A stretch of 64,000 bases of DNA from Streptomyces griseiscabiei (GCF_020010925.1 NZ_JAGJBZ010000002.1:2480001-2544000); one strand, 5' to 3'. Shown: positions 1 through 9,087, counted from the first letter of the stretch. Numbers and translations are program-made. The notes: generated by a model not told the origin, from the sequence alone.

Positions 1-356
1 CCGAGGAAACGGCGGGCCGCGTTCGCGATGGAGACGAAGTCGTCGCCCACCTTGAAGATGACCACGCCCCGGATCTTCAGCGGGATGCCCTGGAAGGTCA
101 CGCACTCCACGGCCAGTTCGGTCTGGTTCAGATCGAGCGACAGCTTGCGCACCGCCTGCATACCGGGCAGCACGAGAGTGCCGCGCCCGGTGACGATACG
201 GAAGTTCATGCCCTCCGTCAGGCCCTCCATCTTGTGCTTGGAGCCGGAGATGATCAGAGCCTCGTTCGGCTCGGCGACCCGCCACATGAGCTTGAACAGC
301 GCGATCAGTACCAGGGCGACCGCTGCGGTCGCCCCCGCGATGATGCCGATGAACAT
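1..356 (-). CDS. Flotillin/SPFH-domain membrane protein (3' part beyond window)
   Basis: The N-terminal 118 residues of a flotillin-like protein; the rest lies before base 1. One membrane segment (about residues 2-20, FIGIIAGATAAVALVLIALF) is followed by the start of an SPFH domain, with NEALIISG, LPGMQAVRKLSLDLN and KIRGVVIFKVGDD. Flotillins are membrane-anchored scaffolds that organise membrane microdomains. The ATG at 356 has an AAGGGGGG ribosome site just upstream. The NfeD-like gene lies 160 bases upstream on the same strand; pairing of flotillin with NfeD-type proteins is a known conserved arrangement, which supports both calls. Function beyond membrane organisation cannot be read from the fragment. 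Confidence 0.85.
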   Translation of the reverse strand, partial: MFIGIIAGATAAVALVLIALFKLMWRVAEPNEALIISGSKHKMEGLTEGMNFRIVTGRGTLVLPGMQAVRKLSLDLNQTELAVECVTFQGIPLKIRGVVIFKVGDDFVSIANAARRFL

Positions 357-516
357 CGGCACACCCCCCTTGACCTGGTGCCCTTTCGGCACCGAACGTC
401 CGGAGTGTCCCGCGTGGACCGGCGGCGGTACAGGTACCGGGGGATCGTTGTTGCAGTCCTGATGCCAACCGGTGGCGGAAGACCGACACACGGCGATCGA
501 CGGACCCGACGGACCG

Positions 517-735
517 TCAACTGTCGTACGCCGCCGACACATAGACCGTGCGCGGCGGCAGATACTCGATCACCATCACGAGGGTTCCCGGTTCGATCCG
601 GTCCTTCGCGGAGGCGGGGTACGCGAGAAAGTGCTCGGCGCCGCCCCGCACCCGGACGATCACCTCGCCGACGAGCCCGGGACCGACCGCACCGGTCACC
701 CGTCCCATCAGCCCGACCATCGACGCTTCGTCCAT
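517..735 (-). CDS. NfeD-like OB-fold protein (short, soluble)
   Basis: A 72-residue protein that reads like the C-terminal OB-fold of NfeD proteins (MGRVTGAVGPGLVGEVIVRV, then RIEPGTLVMVIEYLPPRTVYV). It has no membrane segment, so it is a minimal version of the family. It precedes the flotillin gene on the same strand; NfeD OB-folds are thought to interact with SPFH proteins. Start uncertain: the ATG at 735 is used, but a GTG at 741 in the same frame would add two residues, and neither has a strong ribosome site. About 160 bases with no gene separate it from the flotillin start. Confidence 0.7.
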   Translation of the reverse strand: MDEASMVGLMGRVTGAVGPGLVGEVIVRVRGGAEHFLAYPASAKDRIEPGTLVMVIEYLPPRTVYVSAAYDS

Positions 736-775
736 GGTCACAGCCTACGGGGCACGGCGCGGGCATCGAACCCGC

Positions 776-2200
776 TCACACCGCGGGCGAATCCGCCGTC
801 GCGCGCTCCGGCGGCCACAGCTCGTGCCAGCGCTGGTCCGCCTCCAACTGCGCGGCCAGCGACAGCAGAAGCGGCTCGCTGTTCGCCGGGCCGAGCAACT
901 GCGCGCCCACCGGCAGCCCGTCGTCCACGAACCCGGCGGGGACGTTCACCCCGGGCCAGCCCAGCACGTTCCACGGCCAGGCGTACGGGCAGGCCGCGAT
1001 CATCGCGCGGTCGGTGCCGAGCCCGCCGAGGTTCAGCATGGAGCCGACACGCGGCGGGGGAGCGGCGGTCGTCGGCGCGAGCAGCACGTCGTACCCCTCG
1101 AAGAGCGCGCCGATGCGCCGGTGCAGGGTGACCTCCGCGCGGCGGGCCATCCGCAGGGGCGCCCCGCCGAGCAGCCGGCCGAGGCGGGCGGCGTCGAGGG
1201 TGCGGCGGTCGAGGAGGCTCTGCTCGGTGATGGCGCCGACCCGTTCGGCGATACCGGCGGTGGCGCGCGGGATGAAGGTCAGCCCGATCCGCCCGTATCT
1301 GGGCTCCGCCTCCTCCACGGCGTGCCCGAGCCCGGCGAGCCGCTCCGCCACGGCCCGCACCCGCTCCTCCACGCGGGGGTCGAGCCGGGCGGGCAGCGCG
1401 GTGAACGGCGGCTTCAGCGACAGCGCGATCCTGAGCCGCCCCGGGTCCCTGCCGACCGCCTCGGAGGCCTTGACGGCGAGCGGCCGGTGCAGATCGCCCT
1501 CATGGTTGCCGCTGGCCGCGTCCAGCAGCAGGGCGGCGTCGGCGACCGTGCGGGCGAGGGTGCCGTTGACGGTGATGCCCTGGAAGGACTCCGCGTGCGG
1601 CCAGGTCGAGATCCGGCCGCGCTGGGGCTTGATGCCGATGAGATGTGTCCAGGAGGCCGGGATACGGACCGACCCGGCGCCGTCCGAGCCGAGCGCGGCC
1701 GGGACCAGGCCCGCGGCGACGGCCGCCGCCGATCCGCCGGAGGAACCGCCGGGGGTGTGGTCCGGGTGCCAGGGATTCCGGGTGGCGCCGAAGGCCGGCC
1801 CCTCCGTGAACGGCCACTGCCCCAGCTCGCAGGTGTTGGTCTTGCCGACCACGATCGCCCCGGCCGCCCGCAGCCGCCGTACGGCCTCGCCGTCCTCCGG
1901 CAGCGAGGGGAACTCCCCCTGGCAGCCGAACGCGGTCGGTTCGCCCGCCACGTCCATGTCGTCCTTCACGGCCACCGGCACACCGAGCAGGGGCCGCCGC
2001 CCGCCCTCCGCCAGTTCCTTGTCCGCCGCGTCCGCCTCCACGAGCGCCGCCTCGGCCCGGACCAGCCGGAACGCGTTCACCGTGCCCTGGCTCGCGTCGA
2101 TCCGGGCGAGCGTCGCCTCCACGAGCGCCCGCGACGTCACCTCCCCCGCGGCCAGCGCGCGAGCGCACTCCACGAGACCCGGCGCACGGTCGACACCCAT
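776..2200 (-). CDS. Amidase (amidase-signature family)
   Basis: A 474-residue hydrolase of the amidase-signature family, which cleaves amide bonds with a Ser-cisSer-Lys triad. The catalytic lysine is in GVPVAVKDD and the serines are in GGSSGGSAAAVAAGLVPAALGSD, followed by GAGSVRIPAS. Length is typical of stand-alone amidases (about 450-500). The ATG at 2200 is chosen because GGAGGT sits 7 bases upstream; an in-frame GTG three codons earlier overlaps that site and is less likely. It lies 130 bases downstream of the PucR-type regulator on the same strand, so that regulator may control it. The substrate cannot be inferred. No membrane segment or signal peptide is seen. Confidence 0.9.
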   Translation of the reverse strand: MGVDRAPGLVECARALAAGEVTSRALVEATLARIDASQGTVNAFRLVRAEAALVEADAADKELAEGGRRPLLGVPVAVKDDMDVAGEPTAFGCQGEFPSLPEDGEAVRRLRAAGAIVVGKTNTCELGQWPFTEGPAFGATRNPWHPDHTPGGSSGGSAAAVAAGLVPAALGSDGAGSVRIPASWTHLIGIKPQRGRISTWPHAESFQGITVNGTLARTVADAALLLDAASGNHEGDLHRPLAVKASEAVGRDPGRLRIALSLKPPFTALPARLDPRVEERVRAVAERLAGLGHAVEEAEPRYGRIGLTFIPRATAGIAERVGAITEQSLLDRRTLDAARLGRLLGGAPLRMARRAEVTLHRRIGALFEGYDVLLAPTTAAPPPRVGSMLNLGGLGTDRAMIAACPYAWPWNVLGWPGVNVPAGFVDDGLPVGAQLLGPANSEPLLLSLAAQLEADQRWHELWPPERATADSPAV

Positions 2201-2329
2201 TCGGAACACCTCCGGAAGCAGGATTTCTACCGAACGGTAACGTCCGTGCGGGCGCGACGGTACAGCGCGGACAACGTGCCTGACGGGCGCGGCGATTCGT
2301 GGTGGCGGCAGGGTGAGTGACGCGCTCGC

Positions 2330-3400
2330 TCAGCCGCGGGCCAAGTGCCGCATGGTGAGGGCCAGATGGAGGCGCAGCCGGCCCCGGGGGGTGCGGACCG
2401 GCCAGCCGAGGAGGGCCTCCGCGTGGGTCAGACGGTCCTGGAGGGTGGAGTGGTGGACGTTGACGTCGCCGGCCGCCGCCCGCAGGCTGGCCGTCGAGGC
2501 GACCGCGTGGAGCGTGGCGAGCATCCACGGGGAGTCGGCCGCCGCCCGCTCCAAGTCCCGTACGTCCGGCGGTGGTTCGGCCCCCGGGGCGATCAGCTCG
2601 GCGAGCAGGGCCAGCCCGCCGAGGTCGTCGGCGTACACCACCCGCTCACCGGGATCCCGTGCGCCGCCCTCGGCGGTGAACCGCAACGCGACCCGCGCGT
2701 CGTGCCAGGACTCGGGCAGCCGGCGCACGGGCACCGCGGGCCCGACCCCGACCCGCCCACCGGAGAACCCGCCCGCACCACCGGGCCGACCCTCGGGCCC
2801 ACCCTCGCCTCGCCCGGCTGCCGGTCCCTGCTCCCCGCGTACGCGCAGCACGCGGGGTCTGCCGCCCAGCGGGGCGGCGGCGCGGACCAGGATCGCGGGG
2901 TCGTCGAGGCCGAGGCGCCGGGCGGCGTGCAGCCGGGCCCGCTCGGAGGCGGTGGCGTCGAGGACGGTCTCCACGAGCGCCGGGTCGTCGCCGGGGGAGA
3001 CGGGCGCCCGGCCCCGGGTCCGGTCCAGCACCAGCCGGAGGGCACCGGCGGCCCGCTCCAGGATGACCGCGTCCACCACGCTCGGCCCGGCACCGGCGGG
3101 CCGCTCCAGCCACAGCGCGGGCACGCCGTCCGGGACGAGCGCGGCGGAGGGCCACGCCGGGTCCGGCGGGAGCTCGCTGTCCCGGCGCATCCCGTCGGGC
3201 TCCACCCGTACGTGGACGCGCCGCTCGGTGTCGACGAGCCGTGCGGGGCATCCGGCCAGGACCGCCGCGCCCCGCACCAGCGCCTCCAGACCGACCCGGG
3301 CCTCGGCCAGCGTGTCGAAGTACGCGATGACCCGTACGGCCGCGCCGGCGTCCGGGTCCACGGCGGTCAGGCGCCCCGCGAGCTCTTTCATACACTCCAT
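2330..3400 (-). CDS. PucR-type helix-turn-helix transcriptional regulator
   Basis: A 356-residue regulator. The last 60 residues match the PucR C-terminal helix-turn-helix (MLATLHAVASTASLRAAAGD, NVHHSTLQDRLTHAEALLGW, then RLRLHLALTMRHL). The central part resembles the GGDEF-like region of PucR/CdaR proteins and has a Gly/Pro-rich insert around residues 190-225. PucR-type regulators often control purine, amide or nitrogen catabolism, which fits the amidase gene just downstream on the same strand. Start uncertain: ATG 3400 is used, but ATG 3391 in the same frame has GGAG close upstream. A large inverted repeat lies just upstream. Confidence 0.75.
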   Translation of the reverse strand: MECMKELAGRLTAVDPDAGAAVRVIAYFDTLAEARVGLEALVRGAAVLAGCPARLVDTERRVHVRVEPDGMRRDSELPPDPAWPSAALVPDGVPALWLERPAGAGPSVVDAVILERAAGALRLVLDRTRGRAPVSPGDDPALVETVLDATASERARLHAARRLGLDDPAILVRAAAPLGGRPRVLRVRGEQGPAAGRGEGGPEGRPGGAGGFSGGRVGVGPAVPVRRLPESWHDARVALRFTAEGGARDPGERVVYADDLGGLALLAELIAPGAEPPPDVRDLERAAADSPWMLATLHAVASTASLRAAAGDVNVHHSTLQDRLTHAEALLGWPVRTPRGRLRLHLALTMRHLARG

Positions 3401-3460
3401 CTTGCGTCATGGCTCCGCCGGTGGAGCAGGTGTTCGCCCGCGGGCCCGGTGGGGGCCGGC

Positions 3461-3559
3461 CGCGCGGTTCCCCGCGCCCCTGAAAGTGGCCTGCGGCCCT
3501 TCGGGGGCGAAAAGCACGGGGCGCAGCCCCTGCTGTTCAGAGGCGCGGGGAACCGCGCG
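3461..3559. repeat. Long inverted repeat between esterase and regulator genes
   Basis: Two 24-base arms (3461-3484 and 3536-3559) are reverse complements with one mismatch; the core CGCGGGGAACCGCGCG is present in full. Arms of this GGGGCGCGGGGAACCGCGC type are a familiar intergenic element in Streptomyces genomes. Here it lies between two minus-strand genes, after the esterase stop, and could act as a terminator or RNA-processing hairpin. No T-run follows either arm. Confidence 0.75.
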
Positions 3560-3605
3560 AGAACCCCCACCGGCCCCGCGGACGACTACGGCGCCCCCGG
3601 CGGGG

Positions 3606-4580
3606 CTACTCGCCGATCAACCGCCGCATCCACCGCAGATGCGCCTCCCGGCACTCCCGGGACACCACCGCCTGCGGCGCCAGTCCGTCGAAGCCATGGA
3701 ACCCACCGGGCCACACATGCAGCTCGGCCACCCCACCCGCCTGCCACAACCGCGACGCGTACGCCACGACCTCGTCCCGGAACGTCTCCGCCGACCCCAC
3801 GTCGAGAAACGCCGGAGGCAGCCCCGTCAGATCGGCCGCCCGCGCCGCCGCCGCGTACTCGGACACCTCGTCCCCGCCCCGCCGCGCCCCCAACAGCGCC
3901 GTCCAGCCGGTCTCGTTGGCCGTCCGGTCCCACACTCCCCGGCCCGCCATCTGATGCGAGGAGGGCGTGTCGTTGCGGTCGTCCAGCATCGGGCAGAGCA
4001 GCATCTGCCCGATCGGCCGCGGCCCCTTCCGGTCGCGGGTGAGCAGCGCCAACGCCGCGGCGAGGCCCCCACCCGCGCTGGCGCCCGCGATCACGATCCG
4101 CTCGGGGTCACCGCCGATCTCGTCCGCGTGCTCCGCCGTCCACACCAGCCCGGCGTACACGTCCTCGACGGGCGCCGGATGCGGATGCTCGGGAGCGAGC
4201 CGGTACTCCACGGACACCACGACCGCGCCCAGTTCCTTCGCCCAGGCCAGCGGCGCGTCCACGCCCACCCGGTTGTTGCCGACGATCATGCCGCCGCCGT
4301 GGATGTGGTAGATCACCGGCAGCGGCGCCGGCGTCGCGGGGGCGGCCGGGCGGCAGACGAGCAGCGAGACCTCCGGCTCGCCCTCGGGCCCCGGCACCAG
4401 CCGGTCCTCGACCTCGAAGAACCCGTCCACGGTCAGGTCCAGCTGGGCCAGCAGCGAGATGCCCGGCCCCTGGCGCATCGCCGGGATGTCGTCCAGGGTC
4501 AGCGAGCGCGGAACCATGTCCTTGAGCGCCTCCAGAGCGGCCGCGAGCTCCGGATCGAAGGGGGGCGGGGTCATGGTCAT
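3606..4580 (-). CDS. Alpha/beta hydrolase, hormone-sensitive-lipase (HSL) type esterase
   Basis: A 324-residue carboxylesterase of the HSL family. The oxyanion-hole motif HGGG is in VIYHIHGGGMIVGNN, the nucleophile serine in GASAGGG, the acid in the DVGSAETFRDE segment, and the histidine in WPGGFHGFDG. These proteins hydrolyse short acyl esters in the cytoplasm; no signal peptide is seen. The ATG at 4580 is chosen because AGGAG sits a few bases upstream; an in-frame start about 370 bases further up gives a tail unlike the family. It is divergent from the LacI gene at 5061, across a 480-base gap, so that repressor is the obvious candidate regulator. Confidence 0.9.
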   Translation of the reverse strand: MTMTPPPFDPELAAALEALKDMVPRSLTLDDIPAMRQGPGISLLAQLDLTVDGFFEVEDRLVPGPEGEPEVSLLVCRPAAPATPAPLPVIYHIHGGGMIVGNNRVGVDAPLAWAKELGAVVVSVEYRLAPEHPHPAPVEDVYAGLVWTAEHADEIGGDPERIVIAGASAGGGLAAALALLTRDRKGPRPIGQMLLCPMLDDRNDTPSSHQMAGRGVWDRTANETGWTALLGARRGGDEVSEYAAAARAADLTGLPPAFLDVGSAETFRDEVVAYASRLWQAGGVAELHVWPGGFHGFDGLAPQAVVSRECREAHLRWMRRLIGE

Positions 4581-5060
4581 GGGTTCTCCTCGTGCGGTAC
4601 CGCGGCCACGGTTCTGTGCGCACCGCGCCGCGTGCCAACGTCTCGTACCGCGATGATGAACGCGTCGGCACGGTGAGCGGACACCGTCGTACGGCGGTGG
4701 ATGCCCGCCATCCGGCGGGTGGTCCACACCCACATCGAACACACAGTTCACGCCATAGCTTCCGGGCCTCATCGTCCCCGGAACGGGGCACACGTCCTCG
4801 CCCGGCCGCGTGGCCGTGTGCGGACAGCCGTTTCCGACCAGCGGATCCGCGCCGTACACAGCCGGAACGCCCCGGAGCGGGAGGGCAAAGGCACACCTTG
4901 GTGGAGATGGCGCGAAAAAGCCGCCGGGTTGAACAGATTTCGAACACATTCGCCAAACTGCCCAGCCACAAAGATCGGTGACCCGAACCCCGAGTCACCG
5001 TAAGGCCGGTAGTCCCCCGGCCGGAACGACCTTCACCGCTTCTGCAAGGATGCCGTCCTC
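4581..5060. other. Divergent intergenic region, no gene seen
   Basis: 480 bases separate the divergent esterase and LacI genes. No credible coding region is seen: the open frames here are short and lack family motifs. The part near 4910-4960 is visibly richer in A and T (TTGAACAGATTTCGAACAC) and is where promoters for the two genes would be expected. No perfect LacI-type palindrome was found by eye, so the operator is unassigned. Confidence 0.5.
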
Positions 5061-6095
5061 ATGGTGCAGATACCGAAAGAGCCCGCCCCGCCCTCGCCCC
5101 TGCAGCGATCCGTGCCCACGAGCGCCGATGTGGCACGACTCGCGGGTGTCTCACGCGCGACGGTCAGCTACGTCCTCAACAACACCAGCGCGGTCCGGAT
5201 CAGCGAGCCCACCCGCCGCCGGGTCCACGAGGCCGCCAAGGAACTCGGCTACGTGCCCCACGCGGCGGCCCGCAGCCTGCGCGCCGGTCACAGCCGCCTG
5301 GTCCTGATGCCCACCCCGAACGTGCCCATCGGCCCGCTCTACAGCCAGTTCATCAACGAGATCCAATGGGCCCTCAGCCGCCTCGACTACACGGTCGTGC
5401 AGCACGGCGGCATCGGTCTGCGCGGCGACGACGCCGCCCGCGCCTGGGCCGAACTGCGCCCGGTCGCGGTGATCATGCCCGGGGTCGGACTCGGCCCGCA
5501 GGGCGTCGCCGTCCTCAAGCGCTCCGGCGCCAAGGCCGTCGTCACCCTCACCCCCGAACCCGTCGAGGGCGCCCACGCGCTGATCCTGGACCACGCGGGC
5601 GTCGGCCACAGCGCCGGCCGGCACCTCGTCGAGCGCGGCCGGCGCCGCATCGGTGTCGTCGTGCCCGAGGAACCCGGCTTCGGGGTGTTCTCCCAGCCCC
5701 GGCTGGCCGGCGTCCGGCGCGCGGTGCAGGGCACGGACGCCACGGTCAGGGAGCTCCCGCTCGCCTACGACGAGGCCGCTGCCGCCCGGCTCGCCCGCGA
5801 CTGGCGCTCCCTCGGCCTGGACGCGGTGTTCGCGTACAACGACGAGTACGCGATGCTCGTGATGCGGGCCCTGCAGGACGAGGGCATCGGCGTCCCCGAC
5901 GAGACGGCCGTGGTCGGCGCCGACGACCTGATGCTCGGCCGGCTGCTGCGGCCCCGGCTCAGCACCGTCCACCTGGAACTGCCGTCCGGCCGGCACCTCG
6001 CGGAACTGGTCGACCGTGTGGTGCGCGACCCCGCGTCGGTCCCCATGACCCACGATGTGCTGGGCGCGACGATCGTCCACCGCGAGTCGAGCTGA
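5061..6095 (+). CDS. LacI-family transcriptional regulator
   Basis: A 344-residue LacI/GalR repressor. The N-terminal helix-turn-helix is clear (SADVARLAGVSRATVSYVLN, about residues 21-40), followed by the hinge helix (VPHAAARSLRAG). A periplasmic-binding-protein-like sensor domain then ends in the usual AVVGADDLMLGRLLRPRLST. Proteins of this family bind palindromic operators and release them on binding a sugar or related small molecule. The ATG at 5061 has AAGGA about 10 bases upstream. It is transcribed away from the esterase at 3606-4580, its likely target. Its DNA-reading segment (SRATVSYVLNN) is close to that of the LacI protein at 50531-51511 (SRTTVSYVLNN). Confidence 0.9.
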   Translation: MVQIPKEPAPPSPLQRSVPTSADVARLAGVSRATVSYVLNNTSAVRISEPTRRRVHEAAKELGYVPHAAARSLRAGHSRLVLMPTPNVPIGPLYSQFINEIQWALSRLDYTVVQHGGIGLRGDDAARAWAELRPVAVIMPGVGLGPQGVAVLKRSGAKAVVTLTPEPVEGAHALILDHAGVGHSAGRHLVERGRRRIGVVVPEEPGFGVFSQPRLAGVRRAVQGTDATVRELPLAYDEAAAARLARDWRSLGLDAVFAYNDEYAMLVMRALQDEGIGVPDETAVVGADDLMLGRLLRPRLSTVHLELPSGRHLAELVDRVVRDPASVPMTHDVLGATIVHRESS

Positions 6096-6107
6096 ACGGC
6101 GCCGCGC

Positions 6108-6219
6108 CCGGTGAGCCGCCGCCGACATTCCGACGTCCACGACGGCCACCGACCGCCGGCGTCGTCCCGCGCGCGGTCGGCCCGCACGCGGGACGGACCC
6201 GGCGGCGTCGGCTCACCGG
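6108..6219. terminator. Likely bidirectional terminator between convergent genes
   Basis: Arms at 6108-6126 and 6201-6219 are reverse complements over 19 bases with two mismatches (core CCGGTGAGCCG), and an inner pair (GTCCCGCG with CGCGGGAC) lies between them. The structure sits between the convergent LacI and thioredoxin genes and overlaps the thioredoxin stop codon, so it could end both transcripts. No T-run is present, which is common in Streptomyces. Confidence 0.45.
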
Positions 6220-6599
6220 CCGTTCTGCTCGACCTGCGCCTGCTGCTCGGCGACGGCCTTGCGGACCTCGTCCATGTCCAGCTTGCGGGCCTGTCCGATG
6301 ACATCGGTCAGCGCGGCCTCGGGCAGCGCGCCCGGCTGCGCGAACACGGCGACCTGGTCACGGACGATCATCAGCGTCGGGATCGACTGGATACCGAACG
6401 CCTGCGCAAGCTCCGGCTGGGCCTCGGTGTCCACCTTGCCGAACACCAGGTCCGGGTTGTCCTCGGCGGCCTTCTCGTAGACCGGGGCGAACTGCCGGCA
6501 CGGCCCGCACCACGACGCCCAGAAGTCGATGAGAACGAACTCGTTCTCGGTGACCGTCCGGTCGAAGTTCTCCTTGGTGAGCTCCACGGTGCTGCTCAT
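6213..6599 (-). CDS. trxA: Thioredoxin
   Basis: A 128-residue cytoplasmic thioredoxin that reduces protein disulfides. The active site WCGPC is at residues 30-34 (FWASWCGPCRQF), and the cis-proline loop SIPTLMIV is present. A short extension after the domain (residues 105-128, rich in Glu and Gln) makes it slightly longer than the classical 105-110 residues. ATG 6599 is chosen because GAAGAGGG lies about 8 bases upstream; an ATG at 6608 would sit on top of the ribosome site. It is divergent from the flavin disulfide-reductase gene starting at 6726, with 126 bases shared as promoter region. Confidence 0.93.
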   Translation of the reverse strand: MSSTVELTKENFDRTVTENEFVLIDFWASWCGPCRQFAPVYEKAAEDNPDLVFGKVDTEAQPELAQAFGIQSIPTLMIVRDQVAVFAQPGALPEAALTDVIGQARKLDMDEVRKAVAEQQAQVEQNGR

Positions 6600-6725
6600 G
6601 GCCTGCATCCCTCTTCCTGGTATCGGTGCTCGGGCGAGCCGCTTTCCACAACGCCGGCCGGCGGTGGCCTATTCCGCGCGCGTACCCGTGTGGCCACGGC
6701 GCACACCACCAACCAGACTGGCCCC

Positions 6726-8183
6726 ATGACGGATACGGAACACACCGAAGACACGGCGCAGGCCACAACGACCGAGTACGACGTGGTGGTGCTCGGTGCC
6801 GGACCCGTGGGGGAGAACGTCGCCGACCGCACCCGCGCGGCCGGACTGTCCACCGCGATCGTGGAGAGCGAGCTGGTCGGCGGCGAGTGCTCGTACTGGG
6901 CGTGCATGCCCAGCAAGGCCCTGCTGCGCCCCGCGATCGCCCGCGCCGACGCCCGGCGCGTGCCCGGCCTGCGCCACCTCGTCGAGGGCCCGCTCGACGC
7001 CGCCGCGGTCCTCGCGCACCGCGACTACGAGACCGGCCACTGGAAGGACGACGGTCAGATCGGCTGGCTGGACAGCATCGGGGCGGACCTGTACCGCGGC
7101 CACGGCCGCCTCGCCGGGGCGCGCCGGGTGGTCGTGGACGCCCCCGACGGCGGACGCCGCACCCTCACCGCCCGGCACGCGGTGGTGGTCTCCACCGGCA
7201 GCCGCGCCCTCCTGCCCGACCTGCCGGGGCTCGACCGGGTCGAGCCGTGGACCAGCCGCGAGGCCACCAGCGCCCAGGCCGTCCCCGGCCGGCTGCTCGT
7301 CGTCGGCGGCGGTGTCGTCGCCGTCGAGATGGCCACCGCCTGGCGGTCCCTCGGCTCCGAGGTCACCCTCCTCGTCCGCGGCAAGGGCCTGCTGCCCCGC
7401 ATGGAGCCCTTCGCGGGCGAACTGGTCGCCGAGGCGCTCGTCGAGGCGGGCGTGGACGTCCGCACCGGTACGTCCGTGACGGCCGTCTCCCGGGAGAACG
7501 GGACCGTGGTGGCCCTCACCGACACCGGCGACCGGCTGGAGGCCGACGAGATCCTCTTCGCCACCGGCCGCGCCCCGCGCACCGACGACATCGGCCTCGA
7601 CACCGTGGGCCTGGAATCAGGGTCCTGGCTGTCCGTGGACGACAGCCTCCGGGTGACCGGGAGCGATTGGCTGTACGGGGTCGGGGACGTCAACCACCGG
7701 GCGCTCCTCACCCACCAGGGCAAGTACCAGGCCCGGATCGCCGGGGCCGCCATCGCCGCCCGCGCGGCCGGTGTCCCGATCCTGGAGAGCGACCCCTGGG
7801 GCACGCACGCGGCCACCGCCGACCACGCCGCCGTCCCCCAGGTCGTCTTCACCGACCCCGAGGCCGCCGCCGTCGGCCTCTCCCTCGCCGAGGCCGAACA
7901 GGCAGGTCACCGCGTCCGCGCGGTCGACGTGGAGTTCTCCTCCGTGGCCGGCGCGGGCCTGTACGCCGACGGCTACCGGGGCCGCGCCCGCATGATCGTC
8001 GACCTGGACCGCGAGATCCTCCTCGGCGTCACCTTCGTCGGCCCCGCCGTCGGCGAGCTGATCCACTCCGCCACCGTCGCCGTCGCCGGAGAGGTCCCGA
8101 TCGGCCGCCTCTGGCACGCTGTGCCCTCCTACCCGACGATCAGCGAGATCTGGCTGCGGCTGCTGGAGGCGTACCGGGGCTGA
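6726..8183 (+). CDS. FAD/NAD(P)-dependent disulfide oxidoreductase (class I pyridine nucleotide family)
   Basis: A 485-residue flavoenzyme of the dihydrolipoamide dehydrogenase/mercuric reductase family. FAD binding is at VVLGAGPVGE (about residues 21-30). A redox-active C-x4-C pair is at Cys55 and Cys60 (GGECSYWACMPSK). NAD(P) binding is at LLVVGGGVVAVEMATAW, and the FAD-phosphate motif is GVGDVN. The dimerisation domain ends in HAVPSYPTISEIW, a variant of the usual H-x-HPT-x-SE signature. Such enzymes move electrons from NAD(P)H to a disulfide, metal ion or quinone. It is divergent from thioredoxin, which suggests, but does not show, a shared redox role. Mycothione-type, lipoamide-type and mercuric-type roles all remain possible. 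Confidence 0.85.
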   Translation: MTDTEHTEDTAQATTTEYDVVVLGAGPVGENVADRTRAAGLSTAIVESELVGGECSYWACMPSKALLRPAIARADARRVPGLRHLVEGPLDAAAVLAHRDYETGHWKDDGQIGWLDSIGADLYRGHGRLAGARRVVVDAPDGGRRTLTARHAVVVSTGSRALLPDLPGLDRVEPWTSREATSAQAVPGRLLVVGGGVVAVEMATAWRSLGSEVTLLVRGKGLLPRMEPFAGELVAEALVEAGVDVRTGTSVTAVSRENGTVVALTDTGDRLEADEILFATGRAPRTDDIGLDTVGLESGSWLSVDDSLRVTGSDWLYGVGDVNHRALLTHQGKYQARIAGAAIAARAAGVPILESDPWGTHAATADHAAVPQVVFTDPEAAAVGLSLAEAEQAGHRVRAVDVEFSSVAGAGLYADGYRGRARMIVDLDREILLGVTFVGPAVGELIHSATVAVAGEVPIGRLWHAVPSYPTISEIWLRLLEAYRG

Positions 8184-8225
8184 ACCGGGTCGCCGCCCGC
8201 ACCGGCCGGGGTGCCGGTCGGGGCC

Positions 8226-8915
8226 CTAGTCGGGCAGCAGGAAGCCCAGCTCCCGTGCGGCCCTGGCCGGGGTCGGGTCGTTCCAGCGGTCGGCCATCGC
8301 CTGGTTCGAGGAGAGCGAGCGCAGCTCGGCGTGGTCGAGGTAGAGCGTCCCGTTCAGGTGGTCCGTCTCGTGCTGGACGATCCGGGCGGGCCACCCCGAG
8401 AACTCCTCGTCCACCGCCCGCCCGTGCTCGTCGAGCGCCCGCAGCCGCACCTTGGCGTACCGGGACACCACGGCCTGCCAGCCGGGCACGCTCAGACAGC
8501 CCTCGTAGAACGGGTCGCGGAAGGTCCCGACGGCCTCGTACGCCGGATTGACCAGGACCCGGAACGGCTGCGGCACCCGGCCCCGGGCGAGCCGGATCTC
8601 CTCCGGCACCGGCGCGGGATCCTCGATCACCGCGATCCGCAGGGACACCCCGACCTGGGGCGCGGCCAGGCCCACGCCGGGTGCCGCGTGCATGGTGGCG
8701 CGCAGGGCGGCGACGAAGCGGGCCAGCAGCCCCGGGTCCAGCTGGCCGTCGAAGGGCTCGGCGGTACGGCGCAGCACCGGGTCGCCGGCGGCGACGATCG
8801 GCAGCGGCCCCTCGTGCGCGAGGAGTTCCTCCACCCGGTCGCTCAGGGGGCGGGACTCGGCACGCTCACGTGCGGAAGCGGCGGAGGAAGAAGCCGTCGG
8901 GTGTTCGGAAGCCAT
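8226..8915 (-). CDS. def: Peptide deformylase
   Basis: A 229-residue metalloprotease-fold enzyme that removes the formyl group from the first methionine of new proteins. All three family motifs are present: GVGLAAPQVG, EGCLSVPG (Cys metal ligand) and QHETDHLNG (two His ligands and the catalytic Glu). An N-terminal extension of about 50 residues rich in Ser, Ala and Glu precedes the domain, as in several actinobacterial copies. The ATG at 8915 is used; the ribosome site is weak and an upstream in-frame start is possible. Streptomyces often has several deformylase genes, so this need not be the only one. Confidence 0.92.
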   Translation of the reverse strand: MASEHPTASSSAASARERAESRPLSDRVEELLAHEGPLPIVAAGDPVLRRTAEPFDGQLDPGLLARFVAALRATMHAAPGVGLAAPQVGVSLRIAVIEDPAPVPEEIRLARGRVPQPFRVLVNPAYEAVGTFRDPFYEGCLSVPGWQAVVSRYAKVRLRALDEHGRAVDEEFSGWPARIVQHETDHLNGTLYLDHAELRSLSSNQAMADRWNDPTPARAARELGFLLPD

Positions 8916-9087
8916 CGGGCCAGGATGCCAACCGTGCCCCCGCGACGCGAGGCGGCTCTCGTGCGGCCTGTCGCCACCCATTCCGCCGTGTGACCCAGTT
9001 CACACAAACTGCCGGGAACTCGACGCGCGCCCGCTCCGACTACTGAACCGCCACGACGTCCCCGCATCCCTCCCGGAGCATCCGCCG

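Noticed and set aside
3461..3559. Riboswitch or tRNA-like structure
   Set aside because: It is a simple long inverted repeat of a type common between Streptomyces genes, without conserved riboswitch or tRNA features.
4581..4949. N-terminal extension of the HSL-type esterase to about 448 residues
   Set aside because: The extension has no family match, and ATG 4580 has a good ribosome site and gives the usual length.
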